64,000 nt of DNA from Nitratireductor sp. B36 (GTDB lineage: Bacteria > Pseudomonadota > Alphaproteobacteria > Rhizobiales > Rhizobiaceae): the NCBI RefSeq assembly GCF_020833685.1, contig NZ_JACKZY010000002.1, positions 1,017,403-1,081,402 on the forward strand, read 5' to 3'. Below are positions 25,542 to 35,263 of this stretch, piece after piece. The notes under the pieces were generated by a model, which worked only from the letters and a program-made list of their open reading frames with translations, was not told where the DNA came from and made no database searches. The position numbers were made by a program, and so were the translations under genes. Position 1 is the first letter of the stretch. Each line of letters begins with the position of its first letter.

Positions 25542-25799
25542 CTAGCGGTTGTCACCTTGTGAGCGAACCAATTCCAGTCCGCGTCTTGTAATGCGGTAAG
25601 GTCCGCCATTGCGCGACTTGATTGCGCGTTTGCGTTTGATTTTTCTGAAGATGATCATGTCGAGGCCGGGGAAATACCAGCCATCGCGGGTGATGCAGTT
25701 CAGTTCGATGATCTGGCCGCGGTCATCTTTCTCAATGTCTATGCGGCCGCCCTGCGCCAATATGTGCAGGATGCGCTGTTCTGCGCGGGAAATGTCCAT
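25542..25799 (-). CDS. YjhX/UPF0386-family protein
   Basis: 85 residues, the family's normal length: MDISRAEQRILHILAQGG, ECNCITRDGWYFPG-like core (ELNCITRDGWYFPGLDMI), and YRITRRGLELV at the end. E. coli YjhX is reported as a toxin whose antitoxin is the GNAT protein YjhQ; most members, including this one, are untested. Here no GNAT gene is adjacent, though two lie 1.8 kb away past gatB in the opposite direction. The start at 25799 is selected over the frame extension to 25841. Possibly a DNA-binding wHTH-like fold; function uncertain. Confidence 0.8.
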   Translation of the reverse strand: MDISRAEQRILHILAQGGRIDIEKDDRGQIIELNCITRDGWYFPGLDMIIFRKIKRKRAIKSRNGGPYRITRRGLELVRSQGDNR

Positions 25800-26087
25800 T
25801 TCTTGAAGTCCTGGAAAAAACCAGTGGCCAAATGGCCACAAAACATCGCCGCGCCATCTCTGGATGGTGCGGGGGTTTCAAGGTTTTCTCGCCCCGACCC
25901 TGTCTTCGTTCAGGTTCGGGGCCTTACCGGGCCTCAAGGCTGATGGACATAAAAACTCCGTTGGTTCGGAGGTTTCATAATGCAAACTTCGGCAGGAATA
26001 AAGCGCTTGGCTTGCCACACGAGAGTGTTTGGTCTAGCGAATGCGCATCCAACTTCGAACCATCCGACTGCACGGCACCGTGAACCC

Positions 26088-27582
<1,495 letters not shown>

Positions 27583-27590
<8 letters not shown>

Positions 27591-28092
27591 TAACGGCATG
27601 GATTTTTTCGTACGCACGGCAAGCGAGCGGGACTTGCCCGCCGTGCGTGCGCTTCTCGTGCAGACGTGGCACGACACCTATGACCCGATCTATGGGCGCG
27701 AGCGTGTGGTTGAAATTACCGATAGTTGGCATTCTCTGGATGCACTGAGCGCGCGTCTGAAACGGCCACACTCGGAATTCGTTCTGGCAGACAATGGCCG
27801 GCTGATTGGCGGCATGGCGTTTGCGGTGGCCGGAAAAGACGGCAAGGAAATCCAGCTGCACCAGCTCTATGTGCATCCTGAATGCCAGGGACAAGGCATC
27901 GGAATGGCGCTTTTCTCCGAGATCGCTCAATGCTTTCCGGAAGCGCGTGAAATCACGCTCGAGGTTGAAGAGGCGAACAGCAGGGCAAGAGCCTTTTACG
28001 CACATCTGGGATTTGAGGAGGTTGGGAGAAGCGGCGACTGCGGTGGTGCGGGCTTCGAGCTGCCGGCGCTCATTTATCGCCGGGGGCTTTGA
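27583..28092 (+). CDS. GNAT-family N-acetyltransferase (first)
   Basis: 169 residues. The acetyl-CoA-binding loop appears as [16 protein letters not shown] near 97-112, following strand LHQL, then [17 protein letters not shown] at the end of motif B. Overlaps the gatB stop by eight bases. The acceptor (small molecule or protein N-terminus) cannot be read. A second GNAT follows with a four-base overlap, and the two are not close paralogues. Coupling to gatB is usual genome compaction rather than proof of shared function. Confidence 0.88.
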
Positions 28093-28577
28093 AGGTGACG
28101 GGTGAGGGAGCGCGCACCGAAGGACTGTTGATACGAATCGCTGAAAGGCGTGATGTGGGGGCCATTGTCGCTCTCTTCGCTGCAGATGCGTTGGGTGGCC
28201 ACGGCGATACGACCGAAGCGGAAGCGGCAGGGGCTTATCTTGCGGCATTCGAGCGCATCAGCCGTAGCCCGAACGATACGCTTTATGTGGCAGAACTGAA
28301 CGGCGAGATCGTCGGTACATTCCAGACAACGCTCATTCCGGGAATGCCGGGTCGCGGTGGTACAAGCTTTCAGATCGAGGCTGTGCAGACGCGGCAGGAT
28401 ATGCGCGGCCGTGGAATAGGCGCGTTGATGATCAACCACGCCGTTTCAAAGGCGAGGGCGGCCAATGCACGTCTGGTACAGCTTATGTCCAATGAGACGC
28501 GCGAGCGCGCGCACGGGTTTTATGAGCGGCTTGGCTTTGCCAAAAGTCATGTCGGTTTCAAGATGAAGCTGAAATGA
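28089..28577 (+). CDS. GNAT-family N-acetyltransferase (second)
   Basis: 162 residues from the TTG at 28089, which overlaps the stop of the first GNAT (TTGA); a GTG at 28095 is an alternative. It has the IRIAERRDVGAIVALF start and a clear RQDMRGRGIGALMI coenzyme-A loop near 100-113, then ERAHGFYERLGFAKSHVGFKM. The FQTTLIPG and EAVQTR segments are typical of members acting on small amines or antibiotics, but the substrate is not predictable. Probably co-transcribed with gatB. Confidence 0.87.
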   Translation: MKVTGEGARTEGLLIRIAERRDVGAIVALFAADALGGHGDTTEAEAAGAYLAAFERISRSPNDTLYVAELNGEIVGTFQTTLIPGMPGRGGTSFQIEAVQTRQDMRGRGIGALMINHAVSKARAANARLVQLMSNETRERAHGFYERLGFAKSHVGFKMKLK

Positions 28578-28679
28578 CTCTGGAGGATCGACTGGAGGTC
28601 TTGCCTTCCGGCGCAGCGGACGCCATAACGCCAACCACGAGCCATCTGTGACGATGACAGCGAGCGACTTGAGGACGCC

Positions 28680-29078
28680 ATGAAGAAGTTTTTGCTTCAG
28701 TTTTTCACCTGGTGGAACGGCCAGACGCTGGGCACGCGCTTCCACACGTGGCGCAAGGGCACACGCGTCGGTGAAGACGAATTCGGAAACATCTATTATG
28801 AAGGTGGTAAGGATTCCGAGGGACGCACGCGCCGCTGGGTGATCTATAATGGCATTTCCGATGCTTCGCTCGTTCCGCCCGGTTGGCATGGCTGGCTGCA
28901 CCACCGTGTCGACGTGGCGCCTGTCGACGAGAACTACACGCCGCGCGAGTGGCAGAAACCGCATCTTCCTAATCTGACCGGCTCCCCCGCAGCCTACCGT
29001 CCGAAAGGTTCGATTGCCACTGGGGCGGATCGCCCGCGTGTGACTGGCGACTATGACGCCTGGACGCCCGGCGGCTGA
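28680..29078 (+). CDS. NADH:ubiquinone oxidoreductase NDUFA12 homologue
   Basis: 132-residue homologue of mitochondrial complex I subunit NDUFA12/B17.2, an accessory subunit retained in alphaproteobacteria. The conserved core GTRVGEDEFGNIYYEG, RRWVIYNG and SDASLVPPGWHGWLHH is complete, followed by WQKPHLPNLTG and a Pro-rich tail. It is peripheral, binds near the quinone-distal arm, and helps assembly or stability of complex I. It stands apart from the nuo genes and precedes the DUF2155 gene. A mosaic repeat lies after its stop. Confidence 0.92.
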   Translation: MKKFLLQFFTWWNGQTLGTRFHTWRKGTRVGEDEFGNIYYEGGKDSEGRTRRWVIYNGISDASLVPPGWHGWLHHRVDVAPVDENYTPREWQKPHLPNLTGSPAAYRPKGSIATGADRPRVTGDYDAWTPGG

Positions 29079-29122
29079 GGCTGATCGCTGATCTCGCCAC
29101 AATTGCGCAGTAGATTGCTGTT

Positions 29123-29215
29123 CGTCCATACGGACGCACAAAGGACGATCTGAACCATCGATAGAGCATCGGAACCAGCCGAATACCGGATTCCACTTTT
29201 CGGTCTGATGCTCTA
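29123..29215. repeat. Intergenic mosaic palindromic repeat, copy A
   Basis: Two palindromes: CGTCC-ATAC-GGACG (29123-29136, with a further GGACG nearby) and TAGAGCATC (29162-29170) with GATGCTCTA (29207-29215), enclosing an inner CCGAA/TTCGG stem. The first shares TCCAT/A-CGGACGCACAAAGGAC with copy B at 56.6 kb. The design matches the Rhizobium-specific intergenic mosaic elements (RIME-like); exact family membership is not verified. Confidence 0.7.
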
Positions 29216-29294
29216 GTCGTAAGCTTGACCGGGTTCTGGGCGATTCCGTCTGGTTGTCAGAGCTTGCAAGCGAACAAAACGGGTGTGGAGCCAT

Positions 29295-29717
29295 ATGAAG
29301 TCAGGCCAGAAGAAAAACGCCAGTTTCGGGCTGCTTATGGCGATGGGACTGGCGATAATGGCGACTGCGCCGGTCCAGGCTGCCAGAATCAAGCATCCGG
29401 TTGCCGAATTTACGGGTATCGACAAGATTACCGGACGAATCATCGCCTTTGATGTTTACATGGACGAGACAGTTCAGTTCGGAGCGCTGCAGGTCACGCC
29501 GCGGGTTTGTTACACGTCCGAGGAAACCGAAGAGCCACGCACCGACGCGTTTGTGGAAGTGGATGAGATCACCCTGGACCGGGAGATTCGACGCATCTTC
29601 ACGGGCTGGATGCTTGCCGAGAGCCCTGGTCTGAACGCCGTCGAGCATGCGGTCTACGATGTCTGGCTCAAGGGCTGCAAGGAAGACACTGACGTACCCC
29701 CGCCGGAAACCAACTGA
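29295..29717 (+). CDS. DUF2155-domain secreted protein
   Basis: 140 residues: signal peptide (SFGLLMAMGLAIMATAPVQA) and a DUF2155 domain with ARIKHPVAEFTGIDKITGRI, MDETVQFGALQVTPRVCY, and FTGWMLAESPGLNAVEHAVYDVWL. The family is usual in alphaproteobacteria just beside aat and accBC; a function has not been established, though a cellulose- or envelope-binding role has been discussed. ATG 29295 is chosen; GTG 29283 is an in-frame alternative. One pair of cysteines (CYTS, GCKE) could form a disulfide. Confidence 0.88.
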   Translation: MKSGQKKNASFGLLMAMGLAIMATAPVQAARIKHPVAEFTGIDKITGRIIAFDVYMDETVQFGALQVTPRVCYTSEETEEPRTDAFVEVDEITLDREIRRIFTGWMLAESPGLNAVEHAVYDVWLKGCKEDTDVPPPETN

Positions 29718-29728
29718 TCTGAGCTCCG

Positions 29729-30349
29729 TTACGGATTGAAGCGGGCTTCACCGCTCTGCAGGGCCTCCTGCAAGAGCTGCTCGTAGCGGGCTCTGGGGAC
29801 ATCTATCGCCCCAAATTGCTTCAGATGCGGCGTGGTGAATTGCGTATCGAGGAGCATGAAGCCCTGTGCGCGCAGGCGCTCCACAAGGTGAGCAAGACAG
29901 ATTTTTGACGCGTCGGTGCGGCGCGAGAACATGCTCTCACCAAAGAAAGCGCGCCCCAAGGTCACCCCGTACAGCCCGCCGACCAACCCTTCATCCGTCC
30001 AGGCTTCCACGGTGTGGCAATGGTCATTTTCAAACAAAAGCCCGTAGGCTTCGCGGATCGGAGCATTGATCCACGTTTCATCGCTGTCGCGCCTCGCTTC
30101 TGCACAGCCTTCAATGACCCCGTCAAAGTCTGTGTCGAAAGCAATGCGAAAAGGGTTGCGACGCAGGCGCTTTGCCAGGCTTTTGGGAACGTGAAACGCA
30201 TCCAGTGGGATGATGCCACGCGTCTCTGGCCGCACCCAAAAAACCTCCGGATCCTCCGCGCTTTCCGCCATCGGGAAAACCCCGGTGGCGTATGCCCGAA
30301 GAAGAAGATCCGGAGGAATCCGAAATCCTGGTGCGAAAGGTCGTGCCAT
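29729..30349 (-). CDS. aat: Leucyl/phenylalanyl-tRNA-protein transferase
   Basis: Attaches Leu or Phe to N-terminal Arg or Lys of proteins, marking them for ClpAP in the N-end rule path. 206 residues: [14 protein letters not shown] and [14 protein letters not shown] near the start, then [20 protein letters not shown], and [16 protein letters not shown], all family hallmarks. The ATG at 30349 is preferred over the TTG at 30358. It lies 47 bases past the accC stop on the same strand, probably within the acc operon, and converges on the DUF2155 gene. Confidence 0.93.
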   Translation of the reverse strand: MARPFAPGFRIPPDLLLRAYATGVFPMAESAEDPEVFWVRPETRGIIPLDAFHVPKSLAKRLRRNPFRIAFDTDFDGVIEGCAEARRDSDETWINAPIREAYGLLFENDHCHTVEAWTDEGLVGGLYGVTLGRAFFGESMFSRRTDASKICLAHLVERLRAQGFMLLDTQFTTPHLKQFGAIDVPRARYEQLLQEALQSGEARFNP

Positions 30350-30396
30350 CGTGTCCAACCGGCGCGGCGCCGGAGAATCACAGCGAGCGGCGAGCC

Positions 30397-31740
30397 TCAG
30401 CTCGTCTTTGCCAGGTAATTCTCCAGCCAGTGGATGTCGTAATCGCCATTGGCGATGTCAGGATTGCCGACCAGATCCTGGAACAGCGGCAGGGTGGTCT
30501 TGATGCCATCCACCACAAATTCGTCCAGAGCGCGGCGCAGACGCATCATGCACTCAACGCGATTGCGCCCATGCACGATCAGCTTGCCGATCAGGCTGTC
30601 GTAGTAAGGCGGGATGCGGTAGCCCGAATAGACGCCCGAATCGACGCGGATGCCAAGACCGCCCGGCGTGTGGAAATGCGAGATGGTGCCGGGTGAGGGC
30701 GTGAAGGTGCGCGGGTCTTCGGCATTGATGCGGCACTCAATGGCGTGGCCCTCGAAGCGAACCTCATCCTGTGTGCAGGAAAGACCGCCGCCAGAGGCAA
30801 CACGAATCTGTTCGTGCACCAGATCGATGCCGGTGATGGCTTCGGTGACCGGATGCTCCACCTGGAGACGGGTGTTCATTTCGATGAAGTAGAATTCACC
30901 GTTCTCGTAGAGAAACTCAATCGTACCGGCGCCCGAATAGCCGAGATCGGCGATCGCCTTTGAGACGACTTCGCCGATGCGGTTGCGCTGTTCGACATTG
31001 AGAGCGGGAGAGTTGGCCTCTTCCCAAACTTTCTGATGGCGGCGCTGGAGCGAGCAGTCACGTTCGCCCAGATGGATGGCATTTCCAGCACCGTCGCCCA
31101 TCACCTGAACCTCGATGTGGCGCGGCTTTTCGAGATATTTCTCGATATACACCGCGTCGTCGCCGAAGGCTGCACCAGCTTCCGAGCGCGCTGTTGAAAG
31201 CGCCTCAGCGAGATCGGCCTCGGTGCGTGCGACCTTCATGCCGCGGCCGCCGCCGCCGGCAGAGGCCTTGATCAGAACCGGGTATCCGATGTCAGCGGCA
31301 ATCCGCTTGGCTTCCACATCGTCGGTAACGGCGCCATCGGAGCCCGGAACGACGGGAATGCCAAGCTCTTTCACGGTTTTCTTGGCCGTGATCTTGTCGC
31401 CCATAATCCGGATATGTTCCGCAGAAGGCCCGATGAAGGTGAGGTTGTGGGCTGCCAGAATCTCGGAGAACTTGGCGTTTTCGGAGAGAAAACCGTAACC
31501 GGGATGAACGGCATCCGCACCGGTGATCTCGCATGCAGCCAGAATTTGATGAATGTTCAGATAGCTGTCGCGCGAGGGTGGTGGCCCGATGCATACACTT
31601 TCGTCGGCAAGGCGCACATGCATCGCATCCGCGTCGGCCGTGGAATGGACGGCGACGGTCTGGATGCCGAGCTCCTTGGCGGCGCGCAGAACGCGCAGGG
31701 CGATTTCGCCGCGATTGGCGATGAGGATTTTGTGAAACAT
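30397..31740 (-). CDS. accC: Acetyl-CoA carboxylase biotin carboxylase subunit
   Basis: ATP-dependent carboxylation of biotin on AccB, the first step of fatty-acid synthesis. 447 residues: [13 protein letters not shown] start, the ATP-grasp glycine loop [13 protein letters not shown] (near 160), [12 protein letters not shown], the [14 protein letters not shown] motif and the carboxylase C-terminal region. Sixteen bases separate it from accB upstream, giving an accBC operon with aroQ before and aat after. All key residues seem present. Confidence 0.96.
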   Translation of the reverse strand: MFHKILIANRGEIALRVLRAAKELGIQTVAVHSTADADAMHVRLADESVCIGPPPSRDSYLNIHQILAACEITGADAVHPGYGFLSENAKFSEILAAHNLTFIGPSAEHIRIMGDKITAKKTVKELGIPVVPGSDGAVTDDVEAKRIAADIGYPVLIKASAGGGGRGMKVARTEADLAEALSTARSEAGAAFGDDAVYIEKYLEKPRHIEVQVMGDGAGNAIHLGERDCSLQRRHQKVWEEANSPALNVEQRNRIGEVVSKAIADLGYSGAGTIEFLYENGEFYFIEMNTRLQVEHPVTEAITGIDLVHEQIRVASGGGLSCTQDEVRFEGHAIECRINAEDPRTFTPSPGTISHFHTPGGLGIRVDSGVYSGYRIPPYYDSLIGKLIVHGRNRVECMMRLRRALDEFVVDGIKTTLPLFQDLVGNPDIANGDYDIHWLENYLAKTS

Positions 31741-31756
31741 GCGCGCCTGTCCCGGA

Positions 31757-32224
31757 CTACTCGATCACAACCAGCGGCTCGCCGAACTCGACCGGCTGGG
31801 CATCCTCAAAGAGGATCGCCGTCACGGTGCCGGAGCGGGGAGCGGGGATCTGGTTCATGGTTTTCATCGCTTCGATGATGAGAAGCGTCTGGCCCTCCTT
31901 CACGGACTGACCGACCTGGATGAAGGGGCTCGCGCCTGGCGCAGGCGCCGCATAGGCGGTTCCGACCATCGGGGAGGGCACGGCATTCTTTGAATCAGCC
32001 GGATTTGCGGTGGGAGCCTCTTCCTTGGGCGAAACCGCGGGTGCAGCAGGAGCGGGAGCGGGGGCTGGCGCCGCGTAGGTCTGCACCGCCGCAGCGGCCT
32101 GTTTGGCCACGCGAATCCGCAGGTCGTCCTGCTCGACCTCGATTTCAGTGAGGTTGGTGTCGTTCAAGATCGTCGCAAGCTCGCGAATGAGTTGCTGATC
32201 GACCCCCGTCTTTTTTGTCGACAT
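31757..32224 (-). CDS. accB: Biotin carboxyl carrier protein
   Basis: 155 residues. An N-terminal helical domain ([20 protein letters not shown]) is followed by an Ala/Pro-rich flexible linker (about 45-70), then the lipoyl-like barrel with the biotinylation motif EAMKTMNQI, Lys at 121. The usual residue after AMK is Met or Leu; Thr here is a conservative departure seen in alphaproteobacteria. Co-operates with the AccC encoded next. Co-transcribed with aroQ upstream (21-base gap). Confidence 0.95.
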   Translation of the reverse strand: MSTKKTGVDQQLIRELATILNDTNLTEIEVEQDDLRIRVAKQAAAAVQTYAAPAPAPAPAAPAVSPKEEAPTANPADSKNAVPSPMVGTAYAAPAPGASPFIQVGQSVKEGQTLLIIEAMKTMNQIPAPRSGTVTAILFEDAQPVEFGEPLVVIE

Positions 32225-32245
32225 ATTCTTATTCCTGCCTTGTTC

Positions 32246-32689
32246 TCAATCGGGCTGGCTTGCGGCCAACGCATCCAGCGCGAGTACATAACCGATTGTG
32301 CCCAAACCGCAAATCATGCCTTTTGCGGCCGGAGCAATCATCGAAACGTGGCGAAAGGCCTCGCGTGCGTGAATGTTGGAGATATGCACCTCGATCACCG
32401 GTAGCGGGCTGACGGCGCGGATCGCATCGTGAAGGGCAATGGACGTGTGCCCATAGGCACCGGGATTGATGACGACGCCAATCGCGCTTTCCCCTGCTTC
32501 ATGGATCCAGTCAACGAGGTCGCCTTCGTGGTTGGACTGGCGAAACTCGACCTGCATTCCAAGAACCGAGGCCTTTTCCTGGCATGATGCTTCGATCCCC
32601 GCCAGGGTATCGCCGCCGTAGATGCCGGGCTCCCGTTTGCCGAGCGCATTTAGATTGGGCCCGTTCAATATGAAGACTGTTTTCGCCAT
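32246..32689 (-). CDS. aroQ: Type II 3-dehydroquinate dehydratase
   Basis: Dehydrates 3-dehydroquinate to 3-dehydroshikimate in the shikimate pathway. 147 residues, the length of type II enzymes. The motifs are FILNGPNLNALGKREPGIYGG with the catalytic Tyr, RQSNHEGDLVDWIH, INPGAYGHTSIAL, and the C-terminal EVHISNIHAREAFRH with the catalytic His. Followed by accB 21 bases later, the standard rhizobial aroQ-accB-accC order. The DsbA-like gene is upstream on the same strand. Confidence 0.95.
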   Translation of the reverse strand: MAKTVFILNGPNLNALGKREPGIYGGDTLAGIEASCQEKASVLGMQVEFRQSNHEGDLVDWIHEAGESAIGVVINPGAYGHTSIALHDAIRAVSPLPVIEVHISNIHAREAFRHVSMIAPAAKGMICGLGTIGYVLALDALAASQPD

Positions 32690-32808
32690 GAAATTGTCCC
32701 CTGGCCCTTCGCAACACGCTCCGTATGCTCCTCTATAGAGGGCTTAGACCGTGCCGCAAAGATGGCAAGGGGCTTCTTTGTCTGTCCACAGCGCGCTCGA
32801 GGCGCCGA

Positions 32809-33576
32809 TCAATTGCTTTGCGAGCGTGCCTGGTCGATTTTCTCGGCAAGAACATCCTTGCCAAGGGCGCCGAACACCACTTCATCGCCGATGACATAAG
32901 CGGGTGTACCGGTGACCGCAAGCTGATTCGCCAGTTCATAAGTCTCGGCAAAAATCTTTTGAATGGCGGGGTTCTCCATTTCCTTGCGCAACTCGGTCTC
33001 GTCGATCCCTGCCTCCTTAGCAATCTTGATTGCCAAATTGCCATCGGCGCGCGTTTCTGCACCTAGGAGCTGCTGATGAAACTCGGCGTATTTTTCCGGC
33101 GCGATGGCGTGCACAGCCATCGACACCACGTGAGCTTCACGGGATTGGGCGGAAAGGATGGGAAACTCCTTGAGAACGAAGCGAACATCATCATTCTCTT
33201 CCACCAGTGCCTGCATATCGGCCATGGCCCGTTTGCAGTATCCGCAATTGTAGTCAAAGAATTCAACCACAGTGATGGCTGCGTCCGGATTGCCGACCAC
33301 ACCGTCATAGGGACTATTGAAAAGCTGGTCTTTCTTTTCTTCCATGACAGCTTGCTGAGCCATTTTTTGCTCTTCACGCTGCTTGGCCTCAAGCGCATCC
33401 TGAACCTCCAGAAGGAGTTCGGGATTGTTGAGCAGGTAGTCGCGAACAATCTGTTCCACTTCTGGCTTGCCAAGCGGTGCCGCAGTCTCGGCTTGTGCAG
33501 CAACGCTGAACAGCGTGAAGGGCGCAAGCACAGCGGCCGTGGCGGCGAGCACTCGGATTTTTCTCGTGAAGATCAT
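32809..33576 (-). CDS. DsbA-family thiol:disulfide oxidoreductase
   Basis: 255 residues exported by a signal peptide (RVLAATAAVLAPFTLFSVAAQAE, cleavage near 30). A helical N-terminal extension (40-90) precedes the thioredoxin fold with the CGYC active site at 111-114 and a cis-Pro in VTGTPAYVIGD. CGYC and the N-terminal extension resemble the ScsC/DsbA-like group in rhizobia; redox direction (oxidase or isomerase) is not certain. The ATG at 33576 is taken over the upstream frame. It may belong to the aroQ-accBC transcript, 120 bases upstream. Confidence 0.9.
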   Translation of the reverse strand: MIFTRKIRVLAATAAVLAPFTLFSVAAQAETAAPLGKPEVEQIVRDYLLNNPELLLEVQDALEAKQREEQKMAQQAVMEEKKDQLFNSPYDGVVGNPDAAITVVEFFDYNCGYCKRAMADMQALVEENDDVRFVLKEFPILSAQSREAHVVSMAVHAIAPEKYAEFHQQLLGAETRADGNLAIKIAKEAGIDETELRKEMENPAIQKIFAETYELANQLAVTGTPAYVIGDEVVFGALGKDVLAEKIDQARSQSN

Positions 33577-33659
33577 GTCATGTTCCGATTCATCTGTTTG
33601 GTTGAGCGGGTGCACTCATGCATCACTCATGGGTGCGGACGGGGCCGCAAAGGTTCATC

Positions 33660-35030
33660 CTAACCCGGTTTCTTGAACTGAATGATGTCCTGCGCACGCA
33701 GCCAGCCGGGCGTGCCGCGTTTCATGCGCTTTTGCGCTCTGGTGGCAAAGATTTTCGCATCCTGATACTGGCCGAGATGGAAATAGCCTTCTGCGGTGGC
33801 CAGTTCGGCAGCAGCGATTTCGCCGATCTGGCCATAAGCCTGGGCAAGATACCGATAGCCATTGGCATATTCGGGCTCGCGCGACAGGCCGGTTTGCAGC
33901 TCCGAAGCAGCTTTTCTCACCAGGTCCGGCTTGCCAGTCGCAAGCAGGGCCTGTCCGTAGCCCACCTGCAGAAGGCCCGGGGTTCCAGGCGCAAGGGAAA
34001 GTGCGCGCGCATACGCATTGGCGGCGTCTTCAGGCCGGTTGGCTTTGATGAGGATATCTCCACGAAGTTCCTGGAGATAGGGGTTGCCTGGCATTTGAGA
34101 AATCAGCGCGTCAACCTTTTGCAAGGCGGTACGCGGATTGCCAGTAAGATATGTGGAGATCGCATCGCCATAGCGTGCAGGGATGCCTCGAGGATCGTTG
34201 CGGAACAGGCGCTGCACAGCCTGGCCGCCCTCCATGTAGGCGGCAATCTTGGCGCGCATCATGTCATGACGCAGCTGCAGTTCCGGCGGATCCTTGCGAT
34301 CGAAGTGGCTGCTCTTGCGGGCGAGCTCCTCCAGATTGGCGATGCGTTCACGCGGCATGGGATGGCTAATCTGGTAGGGGTCGACATTGACCCCGGCGAG
34401 TGCCATGCCCCCTGCCAAACGTTCGAACGTTTTAAGCATCCCTCTGGCCGACTGTCCGGTCCGATTGAGGTATTCAATAGCGGTCCGGTCCGCAGTGGCT
34501 TCTTCGGAGCGCTGATAGCCAAGCAGGCTGCGGCGCGCCATTTCGGCGCCTCCAGCCGCCATGCCAACGCCAGCAGACGCCAGCCCGCGAGAGTCAGAGG
34601 CCGCGCCTGCGACGCCCGCACCGATTCCGATCAGGGCAGAAACGATCGCCATGGTTTGGGCCCGCTGCAACTGTTGGCGCAAACGCTCCTGGTGGCCGCC
34701 CGCGATATGGCCGGCTTCATGGGCGATCACGCCGATCACCTCGTTGGGGGTCTCCGCATCCGTCAGAGCGCCAGTGTGAATGAAGATACGGCGTCCATCC
34801 ACAAACGCATTGAAGCTGCGATTGTTGACCAGGACAATATCGATACCAGATCTCGCAAGCCCAGCGGCCTTGAGAATCGGGCGAGCGTATTCCGAGATAA
34901 GCGCTTCAATTTCCGCGTCGCGGACAACGGTCACGCGGGCCTGTGCAAATGCGGCAGGGGCCGTGACCACGGTCAGATAAGCGGCAGCTAGGAAGAAGGC
35001 AATCGTTCGCGTCACAGTCATGTAGGCCAT
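33660..35030 (-). CDS. M48 metalloprotease with TPR repeats (BepA-like)
   Basis: 456 residues: signal peptide (1-30), a peptidase M48 domain with zinc motif HEAGH (104-108) preceded by FNAFVDG and FIHTGAL, a glycine-rich hydrophobic stretch (about 128-160), then TPR repeats to the end (EELARKS..., LQELRGDILIKANRPEDAANAYARALSLAPG). This is the BepA/YfgC layout for outer-membrane protein quality control in the periplasm. Start at 35030 or 35021; neither has a strong ribosome site. Encoded 84 bases upstream of the DsbA-like gene. Confidence 0.9.
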   Translation of the reverse strand: MAYMTVTRTIAFFLAAAYLTVVTAPAAFAQARVTVVRDAEIEALISEYARPILKAAGLARSGIDIVLVNNRSFNAFVDGRRIFIHTGALTDAETPNEVIGVIAHEAGHIAGGHQERLRQQLQRAQTMAIVSALIGIGAGVAGAASDSRGLASAGVGMAAGGAEMARRSLLGYQRSEEATADRTAIEYLNRTGQSARGMLKTFERLAGGMALAGVNVDPYQISHPMPRERIANLEELARKSSHFDRKDPPELQLRHDMMRAKIAAYMEGGQAVQRLFRNDPRGIPARYGDAISTYLTGNPRTALQKVDALISQMPGNPYLQELRGDILIKANRPEDAANAYARALSLAPGTPGLLQVGYGQALLATGKPDLVRKAASELQTGLSREPEYANGYRYLAQAYGQIGEIAAAELATAEGYFHLGQYQDAKIFATRAQKRMKRGTPGWLRAQDIIQFKKPG

Positions 35031-35144
35031 GGGGTTTCTCACAAGCATTGCCGAAGTGGTAGACGAGCATAAGGGCAATGGGAAGGCAGAACCGCGTGTG
35101 ATCATGGAGTTGTGATCCATCGCGTCGCTATGTCCCGAACGCAA

Positions 35145-35169
35145 GAAGCCGGCGCGGGGCGCCGGCTTC
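35145..35169 (-). terminator. GC-rich hairpin downstream of rne
   Basis: A 10-bp perfect stem GAAGCCGGCG (35145-35154) with CGCCGGCTTC (35160-35169), five-base loop. It lies about 95 bases beyond the rne stop on the minus strand, upstream of the M48 gene, and is a plausible rne transcript end, without a strong U-tract. Confidence 0.5.
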
Positions 35170-35263
35170 CAAGGATGAAAGAACGAAGGCTGGAAGCGGA
35201 TTTCGGTGTTCTCCAGTCGTCGATCAAAAAGTTGAGCGTCTCACGTTCTTCCAGGTTCGCGGC

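Noticed and set aside
33618..34991. 457-codon plus-strand open frame over the M48 protease gene
   Set aside because: The minus strand carries HEAGH and TPR repeats; the plus frame has no recognisable domain.
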